Positions 1-12,400 of a DNA stretch of 64,000 bases are shown here, piece by piece. The stretch is from contig OY754466.1 in assembly GCA_963575645.1 (NCBI GenBank), positions 32,768,001 through 32,832,000 of the forward strand, in the 5' to 3' direction. Positions within the stretch are counted from its first letter, which is position 1. Every line of letters starts with the position of its first letter. The notes under the pieces are model-generated. The model worked only from the letters and a program-made list of their open reading frames with translations, had not been told where the DNA came from and made no database searches. The translations under genes and the position numbers were made by a program. This stretch comes from Xanthostigma xanthostigma. Its lineage: Eukaryota; Arthropoda; Insecta; Raphidioptera; Raphidiidae.

Positions 1-165
1 TATTTTCACTATAACATATAGGTTTGGATCATTCTCTCATAAGAAAATGCAAACTGCATATTAACCATTTTTTTAACGCTGACAAGCAGTTTTTACAAGC
101 TTTATGACAATTAGAAGCAAATGAGTCTTTATAGGCAAAATTGCTTTATTTCATGAAGGTCAGTC

Positions 166-330
166 TATTTACACTATAACATTCAGGTTTGGATCATTCT
201 CTCATAAGAAAATGTAAACTGCATATTAACCATTATTTTAACGCAGACAAGCAGTTTTTACATGCTTCACGACAATTGCGTGCAAATGAGTCCTTATAGG
301 CAAAATTGCGTTATTTTACAAAGGTAAGTC
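166..330 (+). repeat. Representative 165-bp satellite monomer
   Basis: One full unit, given as a reference phase that starts at TATTTACACTATAAC. It shows the parts in order: the start box, the conserved GGTTTGGATC...GCATATTAACC stretch, AACGCAGACAAGCAG, GTTTTTACATGC, then the CTTCACGACAATTGCGTGC variant and a TTTACAAAGG end that mark one of the monomer types. Inside it AAACTGC (upstream) and GCAGTTT (downstream) form a short dyad with an arm-to-arm gap of about 30 bp. The strand is arbitrary because nothing shows transcription. Confidence 0.9.
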
Positions 331-1199
331 TATTTTCACTATAACATTCAGGTTTGGATCGTTCTCTCATAAGAAAATGCAAACTGCATATTAACCATTA
401 TTTTAACGCATACAAGCAGTTTTTACATGCTTTATGACAATTAGGGGCAAATGGGTCCTTATAGGCAAAATTGCTTTATTTCGTGAAGGTTAGTCTATTT
501 TCACTATAACATTCAGGTTTGGATCGTTCTCTCATAAGAAAATGCAAACTGCATATTATCCATTTTTTTAACGTTGACAAGCAGTTTTTACATGCTTTAT
601 GACAATTAGAAGCAAATGAGTCTTTAAAGGCAAAATTGCTTTATTTCATGAGGGTAAGTCTATTTACACTATAACATTCAGGTTTGGATCATTCTCTCAT
701 AAGAAAATGCAAACTGAATATTGACTATAATTTTCACGCAGACAAGCAGTTTTTACATGGTTTACGACAATTAGGTGCAAATAAGTCCTTAAAGGCAAAA
801 TTGTTTTATTTCACAAAGGTAAGTCTACTTTCACTATAACATTCAGGTTTGGATCATTCTCTCATAAGAAATGCAAACTGCATATTAACTATTATTTTAA
901 CGCAGAGAAGCAGTTTTTACATGCTTCACGACAATTGCGTGCAAATGAGTCCTTATAGGCAAAAATGTTTTATTTTACAAAGGTAAGTCTATTTACACTA
1001 CGCACATTCAGGTTTGGATCATTCTCTCATAAGAAAATGCAATCTGCATATTAACCATTATTTTAACGCATACAAGCAGTTTTTACATGCTTTATGACAA
1101 TTAGGGGATAATAAGTCCTTATAGGCAAAATTGCTTTATTTTACAAAGGTAAGTCTATTTTCACTATAACATATAGGTTTGGATAATTCTCTCATAAGA

Positions 1200-2575
1200 A
1201 AATGCAAACTGCATATTAACCATTTTTTTAACGCTGACAAGCAGTTTTTGCATGCTTTATGACAATTAGAAGCAAATGAGTCTTTATAGGCAAAATTGCT
1301 TTATTTCATGAAGGTAAGTCTATTTACACTATATTATTCAGGTTTGGATCATTCTCTCATAAGAAAATGTAAACTGCATATTAACCATTATTTAAACGCA
1401 TACAAGCAGTTTTTACATGCTTTATGACAATTAGGGGCAAATGAGTCCTTATAGGCAAAATTGCTTTATTTCATGAAGGTAAGTCTATTTAAACTATAAC
1501 AAACAGGTTTGGATCATTCTCTCATAAGAAAATGCAAACTGCATATTAACCATTTTTTTAACGCTGACAAGCAGTTTTTACATGCTTTATGACAATTAGA
1601 AGCAAATGAGTCTTTATAGGCAAAATTGCTTTATTTCATGAAGGTAAGTCTATTTACACTATATTATTCAGGTTTGGATCATTCTCTCATAAGAAAATGT
1701 AAACTGCATATTAACCATTATTTAAACGCAGACAAGCAGTTTTTACATGCTTCACGACAATTGCTTGCAAATGAGTCCTTATAGGCAAAATTGCGTTATT
1801 TTACAAAGGTAAGTCTATTTTCACTATAACATTCAGGTTTGGATCGTTCTCTCATAAGAAAATGCAAACTGCATATTAACCATTATTTTAACGCATACAA
1901 GCAGTTTTTACATGCTTTATGACAATTAGGGGCAAATGGGTCCTTATAGGCAAAATTGCTTTATTTCATGAAGGTTAGTCTATTTTCACTATAACATTCA
2001 GGTTTGGATCGTTCTCTCATATGAAAATGCAAACTGCATATTATCCATTATTTTAACGCATACAAGCAGTTTTCACATGCTTTCTGACAATTAGGGGATA
2101 ATGAGTCCTTATAGGCAAAATTGCTTTATTTTACAAAGGTAAGTCTATTTTCACTATAACATTTAGGTTTGGATCATTCTCTCATAAGAAAATGCAAACT
2201 GCATATTATACATTATTTTAACGCATACAAGCAGTTTTTACATGCTTTATGACAATTAGGGGCAAATGAGTCCTTATAGGCAAAATTGCTTTATTTCATG
2301 AAGGTAAGTCTATTTTCACTATAACATTCAGGTTTGGATCGTTCTCTCATAAGAAAATGCAAACTGCATATTAACCATTATTTTAACGCATACAAGCAGT
2401 TTTTACATGCTTTATACAATTAGGGGCAAATGAGTCCTTATAGGCAAAATTGCTTTATTTCATTAAGGTAAGTCTATTTAGACTATAACATTCAGGTTTG
2501 GATCATTCTCTCATAAGAAAATGCAAACTGCATATTAACCATTATTTTAACCCTGACAAGCAGTTTTTACATGCT
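1200..2575. repeat. Block duplication within the left array, copy 1
   Basis: This block of about eight monomers matches about 6648-8023 at an offset of 5,448 bp (33 monomers plus 3). Shared rare variants include the AACAAACAGGTTTGG monomer (near 1500 and 6950), the ATATTATTCAGG start (1321 and 6769) and the CATTAAGG...TTTAGAC junction (2461 and 7910). A 1-bp deletion in TTTATACAATT near 2411 accounts for the offset growing to 5,449. Outer limits are approximate. Confidence 0.75.
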
Positions 2576-5500
2576 TTACGACAATTAGGTGCAAATGAGT
2601 CCTTATAGGCAAAATTGCTTTATTTCATGAGGGTAAGTCTATTTACACTATAACATTCAGGTTTGGATCATTCTCATAAGAAAATGCAAACTGCATATTT
2701 ACCATTATTTTAACGCATACAAGCAGTTTTTACATGCTTTATGACAATTAGGGGCAAATAAGTCCTTATAGGCAAAATTGCTTTATTTCATGAAGGTAAG
2801 TCTATTTCTACTATAACATTCAGGTTTGGATCATTCTCTCATAAGAAAATGCAAACTGCATATTAACAATTATTTTAACGCAGACAAGCAGTTTTTACAT
2901 GCTTTACGACAATTAGGTGTAAATGAGTCCTTATAGGCAAAATTGCTTTATTTCATGAGGGTTAGTCTATTTACACTATAACAATTACGTTTGGATCATT
3001 CTCTCATAAGAAAATGCAAACTGCATATTTACTATCATTTTAACGCTTACAAGCAGTTTTTACATGCTTTATGACAATTAGGGGATAATAAGTCCTTATA
3101 GGCAAAATTGCTTTATTTTACAAAGGTTAGTCTATTTTCACTATAACATATAGGTTTGGATCATTCTCTCATAAGAAAATGCAAACTGCATATTAACCAT
3201 TTTTTTAACGCTGACAAGCAGTTTTTACATGCTTTATGACAATTAGAAGCAAATGAGTCTTTATAGGCAAAATTGCTTTATTTCATGAAGGTCAGTCTAT
3301 TTACACTATAACATTCAGGTTTGGATCATTCTCTCATAAGAAAATGTAAACTGCATATTAACCATTATTTTTACGCAGACAAGCAGTTTTTACATGCTTC
3401 ACGACAATTGCGTGCAAATGAGTCCTTATAGGCAAAATTGCGTTATTTTACAAAGGTAAGTCTATTTTCACTATAACATTCAGGTTTGGATCGTTCTCTC
3501 ATAAGAAAATGCAAACTGCATATTAACCATTATTTTAACGCATACAAGCAGTTTTTACATGCTTTATGACAATTAGGGGCAAATGGGTCCTTATAGGCAA
3601 AATTGCTTTATTTCGTGAAGGTTAGTCTATTTTCACTATAACATTCAGGTTTGAATCGTTCTCTCATAAGAAAATGCAAACTGCATATTATCTATTATTT
3701 TAACGCATACAAGCAGTTTTTACATGCTTTATGACAATTAGGGGATAATGAGTCCTTATAGGCAAAATTGCTTTATTTTACAAAGGTAAGTCTATTTTCA
3801 CTATAACATTCAGGTTTGGATCATTCTCTCATAAGAAAATGCAAACTGCATATTATACATTATTTTAACGCATACAAGCAGTTTTTACATGCTTTATGAC
3901 AATTAGGGGCAAATGAGTCCTTATAGTCAAAATTGCTTTATTTCATGAAGGTAAGTCTATTTTCACTATAACATTCAGGTTTGGATCGTTCTCTCATAAG
4001 AAAATGCAAACTGCATATTAACCATTATTTTAACGCATACAAGCACTTTTTACATGCTTTACGACAATTAGGTGCAAATGAGTCCTTATAGGCAAAATTG
4101 CTTTATTTTATGAGGGTAAGTCTATTTACACTATAACATTCAGGTTTGGATCATTCTCTCATAAGAAAATGCAAACTGCATATTAACCATTATTTTAACG
4201 CATACAAGCAGTTTTTACATGCTTTATGACAATTAGGGGCAAATAAGTCCTTATAGGCAAAATTGCTTTATTTCATGAAGGTAAGTCTATTTCCACTATA
4301 ACATTCAGGTTTGGATCATTCTCTCATAAGAAAATGCAAACTGCATAATAACAATTATTTTAACGCAGACAAGCAGTTTTTACATGCTTTACGACAATTA
4401 GGTGTAAATGAGTCCTTATAGGCAAAATTGCTTTATTTCATGAGGGTTAGTCTATTTACACTATAACAATTACGTTTGGATCATTTTCTCATAAGAAAAT
4501 GCAAACTGCATATTTACTATCATTTTAACGCTTACAAGCAGTTTTTACATGCTTTATGACAATGAGGTGCAAATAAGTCCTTATAGGCAAAATTGCTTTA
4601 TTTCATGAGGGTAAGTCTATTTACACTATAACATTCAGGTTTGGATCATTCTCTCATAAGAAAATGCAAACTGCATATTAACCATTATTTAAACGCATAC
4701 AAGCAGTTTTTACATGCTTTATGACAATTAGGGGCAAATGGGTCCTTATAGGCAAAATTGCTTTATTTCATGAAGGTTAGTCTATTTACACTATAACATT
4801 CAGGTTTGGATCATTCTCTCATAAGAAAATGCAAACTGCATATTAACCATTATTTTAACGCAGCCAAGCAGTTTTTACATGCTTCACGACAATTGCGTGC
4901 AAATGAGTCCTTATAGGCAAAATTGCTTTTTTTTACAAAGGTAAGTCTATTTTTACTATAACATTCAGGTTTGGATCATTCTCTCATAAGAAAATGCAAA
5001 CTGCATATTAACCATTATTTTAACGCATACAAGCAATTTTTACATGCTTTATGACAATTAGAAGCAAATGAGTCTTTATAGGCAAAATTGCTTTATTTCA
5101 TGAAAGTAAGTCTATTTACACTATAACATTCAGGTTTGGATCATTCTCTCATAAGAAAATGTAAACTGCATATTAACCATTTTTTTAACGCTGACAAGCA
5201 ATTTTTACATGCTTTATGACAATTAGAAGCAAATGAGTCTTTATAGGCAAAATTGCTTTATTTCATGAAAGTAAGTCTATTTACACTATAACATTCAGGT
5301 TTGGATCATTCTCTCATAAGAAAATGTAAACTGCATATTAACCATTATTTTAACGCAGACAAGCAGTTTTTACATGCTTAACGACAATTGCGTGCAAATG
5401 AGTCCTTATAGGCAAAATTGCTTTATTTTACAAAGGTAAGTCTATTTACATTATAACATTCAGGTTTGGATCATTCTCTCATAAGAAAATGCAAACTGCA

Positions 5501-6647
5501 TATTTACTATCATTTTAACGCTTACAAGCAGTTTTTACATGCTTTATGACAATTAGGTGCAAATAAGTCCTTATAGGCAAAATTGCTTTATTTAATGAGG
5601 GTAAGTCTATTTACACTATAACATTCAGGTTTGGATCATTCTCTCATAAGAAAATGCAAACTGCATATTGACCATTATTTTAACGCATACAAGCAGTTTT
5701 TACATGCTTTACGACAATTAGGTGCAAATGAGTCTTTATAGGCAAAATTGCTTTATTTCATGAGGGTAAGTCTATTTACACAAAACATTCAGGTTTGGAT
5801 CATTCTCTCATAAGAAAATGCAAACTGCATATTAACCATTATTTAAACGCAGCCAAGCAGTTTTTACATGCTTTACGACAATTAGGTGCAAATGAGTCTT
5901 TATAGGCAAAATTGCTTTATTTTATGAAGGTAGGTCTATTTACACTATAACATTCAGGTTTGGATCATTCTCTCATAAGAAAATGCAAACTGCATATTTA
6001 CTATCATTTTAACGCTTACAAGCAGTTTTTATATGCTTTATGACAATTAGGTGCAAATAAGTCCTTATAGGCAAAATTGCTTTATTTAATGAGGGTAAGT
6101 CTATTTACACTATAACATTCAGGTTTGGATCATTCTCTCATAAGAAAATGCAAACTGCATATTGACCATTTTTTTAACGCTGACAAGCAGTTTTTACATG
6201 CTTTATGACAATTAGAAGCAAATGAGTCCTTATAGGCAAAATTGCTTTATTTTATGAAGGTAGGTCTATTTACACTATAACATTCAGGTTTGGATCATTC
6301 TCTCATAAGAAAATGCAAACTGCATATTAACCATTATTTAAACGCAGCCAAGCAGTTTTTACATGCTTTACGACAATTAGGTGCAAATGAGTCTTTATAG
6401 GCAAAATTGCTTTATTTCATGAGGGTAAGTCTATTTACACAAAACATTCAGGTTTGGATCATTCTCTCATAAGAAAATGCAAACTGCATATTTACTATCA
6501 TTTTCACGCAGAAAAGCAGTTTTTACATGCTTTACGACAATTGCGTGCAAATGAGTCCTTATAGGCAAAATTGCTTTATTTTACAAAGGTAAGTCTATTT
6601 ACTACTATTTACTATAACATTCAGGTTTAAATCATTCTCTCATAAGA

Positions 6648-8023
6648 AAATGCAAACTGCTTATTAACCATTTTTTTAACGCTGACAAGCAGTTTTTACA
6701 TGCTTTATGACAATTAGAAGCAAATGAGTCTTTATAGGCAAAATTGCTTTATTTCATGAAGGCAAGTCTATTTACACTATATTATTCAGGTTTGGATCAT
6801 TCTCTCATAAGAAAATGTAAACTGCATATTAACCATTATTTAAACGCATACAAGCAGTTTTTACATGCTTTATGACAATTAGGGGCAAATGAGTCCTTAT
6901 AGGCAAAATTGCTTTATTTCATGAAGGTAAGTCTATTTAAACTATAACAAACAGGTTTGGATCATTCTCTCATAAGAAAATGCAAACTGCATATTAACCA
7001 TTTTTTTAACGCTGACAAGCAGTTTTTACATGCTTTATGACAATTAGAAGCAAATGAGTCTTTATAGGCAAAATTGCTTTATTTCATGAAGGTAAGTCTA
7101 TTTACACTATATTATTCAGGTTTGGATCATTCTCTCATAAGAAAATGTAAACTGCATATTAACCATTATTTAAACGCAGACAAGCAGTTTTTACATGCTT
7201 CACGACAATTGCGTGCAAATGAGTCCTTATAGGCAAAATTGCGTTATTTTACAAAGGTAAGTCTATTTTCACTTTAACATTCAGGTTTGGATCGTTCTCT
7301 CATAAGAAAATGCAAACTGCATATTAACCATTATTTTAACGCATACAAGCAGTTTTTACATGCTTTATGACAATTAGGGGCAAATGGGTCCTTATAGGCA
7401 AAATTGCTTTATTTCATGAAGGTTAGTCTATTTTCACTATAACATTCAGGTTTGGATCGTTCTCTCATAAAAAAATGCAAACTGCATATTATCCATTATT
7501 TTAACGCATACAAGCAGTTTTTACATGCTTTATGACAATTAGGGGATAATGAGTCCTTATAGGCAAAATTGCTTTATTTTACAAAGGTAAGTCTATTTTC
7601 ACTATAACATTCAGGTTTGGATCATTCTCTCATAAGAAAATGCAAACTGCATATTATACATTATTTTAACGCATACAAGCAGTTTTTACATGCTTTATGA
7701 CAATTAGGGGCAAATGAGTCCTTATAGGCAAAATTGCTTTATTTCATGAAGGTAAGTCTATTTTCACTATAACATTCAGGTTTGGATCGTTCTCTCATAA
7801 GAAAATGCAAACTGCATATTAACCATTATTTTAACGCATACAAGCAGTTTTTACATGCTTTATGACAATTAGGGGCAAATGAGTCCTTATAGGCAAAATT
7901 GCTTTATTTCATTAAGGTAAGTCTATTTAGACTATAACATTCAGGTTTGGATCATTCTCTCATAAGAAAATGCAAACTGCATATTAACTATTATTTTAAC
8001 CCTGACAAGCAGTTTTTACATGC
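6648..8023. repeat. Block duplication within the left array, copy 2
   Basis: Counterpart of about 1200-2575; see the shared variants there. Just before it, near 6597-6617, the start box carries a small extra ACTACTATTT segment of about 8 bp, which is private to this monomer. Confidence 0.75.
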
Positions 8024-9242
8024 TTCACGACAATTGCGTGCAAATGAGTCCTTATAGGCAAAATTGCTTTATTTCATGAAGGTCAGTCTATTTACACTAT
8101 AACACTCAGGTTTGTATCATTCTCTCATAAGAAAATGCAAACTGCATATTAACCATTTTTTTAACGCTGACAAGCAGTTTTTACATGCTTTATGACATTT
8201 AGAAGCAAATGAGTCTTTATAGGCAAAATTGCTTTATTTCATGAAGGTAAGTCTATTTACACTATAACATTCAGGTTTGGATCATTCTCTCATAAGAAAA
8301 TGTAAACTGCATATTAACCATTATTTTAACGCAGACAAGCAGTTTTTACATGCTTCACGACAATTGCGTGCAAATGAGTCCTTATAGGCAAAATTGCGTT
8401 ATTTTACAAAGGTAAGTCTATTTTCACTATACCATTCAGGTTTGGATCGTTCTCTCAAATAAAAATGCAAACTGCATATTAACCATTATTTTAACGCAGA
8501 CAAGCAGTTTTTACATGCTTCACGACAATTGCGTGCAAATGAGTCCTTATAGGCAAAATTGCGTTATTTTACAAAGGTAAGTCTATTTTCACTATACCAT
8601 TCAGGTTTGGATCGTTCTCTCAAAAAAAAATGCAAACTGCATATTAACCATTATTTTAACGCATACAAGCAGTTTTACATGCTTTACGACAATTAGGTGC
8701 AAATGAGTCCTTATAGGCAAAATTGCTTTATTTCATAAGGGTAAGTCTATTTACACTATAACATTCAGGTTTGGACCATTCTCTCATAAGAAAATGCAAA
8801 CTGCATATTAACCATTATTTTAACGCATACAAGCAGTTTTTACATGCTTTACGACAATTAGGTGCAAATGAGTCTTTATAGGCAAAATTGCTTTATTTCA
8901 TGAGGGTAAGTCTATTTACACTATAACATTCAGGTTTGGATCATTCTCTCATAAGAAAATGCAAACTGCATATTAACCATTATTTTAACGCATACAAGCA
9001 GTTTTTACAAGTTTTATGACAATTAGGTGCAAATGAGTCCTTATAGGCAAAATTGCTTTATTTCATGAGGGTTAGTCTATTTACACTATAACATTTAGGT
9101 TTGGATCATTCTTTCATAAGAAAATGCAAACTGCATATTTACTACCATTTTAACGCATACAAGCAGTTTTTACATGCTTTATGACTATTAGGGGCAAACG
9201 AGTCCTTATAGGCAAAATTGCTTTATTTCATGAAGGTCAGTC

Positions 9243-9494
9243 TATTTACACTATAATCTTCATGTTTGGATCATTCTCTCGTAAGAAAATGCAAACTGCA
9301 TATTAACCATTTTTTTAACGCTGACAAGCAGTTTTTACATGCTTTACGACATTTGGATCATTCTCTCACAAGAAAATGCAAACTGCATATTAACTATTAT
9401 TTTAACGCATACAAGCAGTTTTTACATGTTTTATGACAATTAGGTGCAAATGAGTCCTTATAGGCAAAATTGCTTTATTTCATGAGGGTTAGTC
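9243..9494. repeat. Deletion junction giving an 87-bp truncated monomer
   Basis: The spacing between successive TATTT landmarks here is 252 bp, that is 165 plus 87. At 9341-9360 the sequence passes from GCTTTACGACA straight into TTTGGATCA, which normally lies about 78 bp further on, so the end of one monomer and the start of the next are missing. This is the largest break in phase within the left array. It looks like a simple internal deletion or an out-of-register exchange. Confidence 0.9.
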
Positions 9495-12400
9495 TATTTA
9501 CACTATAACATTTAGGTTTGGATCATTCTCTCATAAGGAAATGCAAACTGCATATTTACTATCATTTTAACGCTTACAAGCAGTTTTTACAAGTTTTATG
9601 ACAATTAGGTGCAAATGAGTCCTTATAGGCAAAATTGCTTTATTTCATGAGGGTTAGTCTATTTACACTATAACATTTAGGTTTGGATCATTCTTTCATA
9701 AGAAAATGCAAACTGCATATTTACTATCATTTTAACGCATACAAGCAGTTTTTACATGCTTTATGACTATTAGGGGCAAACGAGTCCTTATAGGCAAAAT
9801 TGCTTTATTTCATGAAGGTAAGTCTATTTACACTATAACATTCAGGTTTGGATCATTCTCTCATAAGAAAATGCAAACTGAATATTGACTATCATTTTCA
9901 CGCAGACAAGCAGTTTTTACATGGTTTACGACAATTAGGTGCAAATAAGTCCTTAAAGGCAAAATTGTTTTATTTCACAAAGGTAAGTCTACTTTCACTA
10001 TAACATTCAGGTTTGGATCATTCTCTCATAAGAAAATGCAAACTGCATATTAACCATTATTTTAACGCAGAGAAGCAGTTTTTACATGCTTCACGACAAT
10101 TGCGTGCAAATGAGTCTTTATAGGCAAAATTGCTATATTTTACAAAGGTAAGTCTATTTGCACTATAACATTCAGGTTGGATCATTTTCTCATAAGAAAA
10201 TGAAAACTGCATATTAACCATTATTTTAACGCATACAAGCAGTTTTTACATGCTTTATGACAATTAGGGGCAAATGGGTCCTTATAGGCAAAATTGCTTT
10301 ATTTCATGAAGGTTAGTCTATTTACACTATAACATTCTGGTTTGGATTATTCTCTCATAAGAAAATGCAAACTGCATATTAACCATTATTTTAACGCAGA
10401 CAAGCAGTTTTTACATGCTTTACGACAATTAGGTGCAAATGAGTCCTTATAGGCGAAATTGCTTTATTTCACAAAGGTAAGTTTACTTACACTATAACAT
10501 TCAGGCTTGGATCATTCTCTCACAAGAAAATGCAAACTGCATATTAACTATTATTTTAACGCATACAAGCAGTTTTTACATGCTTTATGACAATTAGGTG
10601 CAAATGAGTCCTTATAGGCAAAATTGCTTTATTTCATGAGGGTTAGTCTATTTACACTATAACATTTAGGTTTGGATCGTTCTCTCATAAGGAAATGCAA
10701 ACTGCATATTTACTATCATTTTAACGCTTACAAGCAGTTTTTACATGCTTTATGACAATTAGGTGCAAATAAGTCCTTATAGGCAAAATTGCTTTATTTC
10801 ATGAGGGTAAGTCTATTTACACTATAACATTCAGGTTTGGATCATTCTCTCAAGAGAAAATGCAAACTGCATATTAACCATTATTTTAACGCATACAAGC
10901 AGTTTTTACATGCTTTATGACAATTAGGGGCAAATAAGTCCTTATAGGCAAAATTGCTTTATTTCGTGAAGGTAAGTCTATTTACACTATAACATTCAGG
11001 TTTGGATCATTCTCTCATAAGAAAATGCAAACTGCATATTAACCATTATTTTAACGCAGACAAGCAGTTTTTACATGCTTCACGACAATTGCGTGCAAAT
11101 GAGTCCTTATAGGCAAAATTGCGTTATTTTACAAAGGTAAGTCTATTTTTACTATAACATTCAGGTTTGGATCGTTCTCTCATAAGAAAATGCAAACTGC
11201 ATATTAACCATTATTTTAACGCATACAAGCAGTTTTTACATGCTTTATTACAATTAGGGGCAAATGAGTCCTTATAGGCAAAATTGCTTTATTTCATGAG
11301 GGTTAGTCTATTTACACTATAACATTCAGGTTTGGATCATTCTCTCATAAGAAAATGCAAACTGCATATTAACCATTATTTTAACGCATACAAGCAGTTT
11401 TTACATGCTTTATGACAATTAGAGGCAAATGGGTCCTTATAGGCATAATTGCTTTATTTCATGAAGGTTAGTCTATTTACACTATAACATTCAGGTTTGG
11501 ATCATTCTCTCATAAGAAAATGCAAACTGCATATTAACCATTATTTTAACGCAGACAAGCAGTTTTTACATGCTTCACGACAATTGCGTGCAAATGAGTC
11601 CTTATAGGCAAAATTGCTTTATTTTACAAAGGTATGTCTATTTACACTATAACATTCAGGTTTGGATCATTCTCTCATAAGAAAATGCAAACTGCATATT
11701 AACCATTATTTTAACGCATACAAGCAGTTTTTACATGCTTTTTGACAATTAGGGGCAAATTAGTCCTTATAGGCAAAATTGCTTTATTTCGTGAAGGTAA
11801 GTCTATTTACACTATAACATTCAGGTTTGGATCATTCTCTCATAAGAAAATGCAAACTGCATATTAACCATTATTTTAACGCAGACAAGCAGTTTTTACA
11901 TGCTTCACGACAATTGCGTGCAAATGAGTCCTTATAGGCAAAATTGCGTTATTTTACAAAGGTAAGTCTATTTTTACTATAACATTCAGGTTTGGATCGT
12001 TCTCTCATAAGAAAATGCAAACTGCATATTAACCATTATTTTAACGCATACAAGCAGTTTTTACATGCTTTATGACAATTAGGGGCAAATAAGTCCTTAT
12101 AGGCAAAATTGCTTTATTTCATGAAGATAAGTCTATTTTCACTATAACATTCAGGTTTGGATCATTCTCTCATAAGAAAATGCAAACTGCATATTATACA
12201 TTATTTTAACGCATACAAGCAGTTTTTCCATGCTTTATGACAATTAGGGGCAAATAAGTCCTTATAGGCAAAATTGCTTTATTTCATGAAGGTAAGTCTA
12301 TTTTCACTATAACATTCAGGTTTGGATCGTTCTCTCATAAGAAAATGCAAACTGCATATTATCCATTATTTTAACGCATACAAGCAGTTTTTACATGCTT

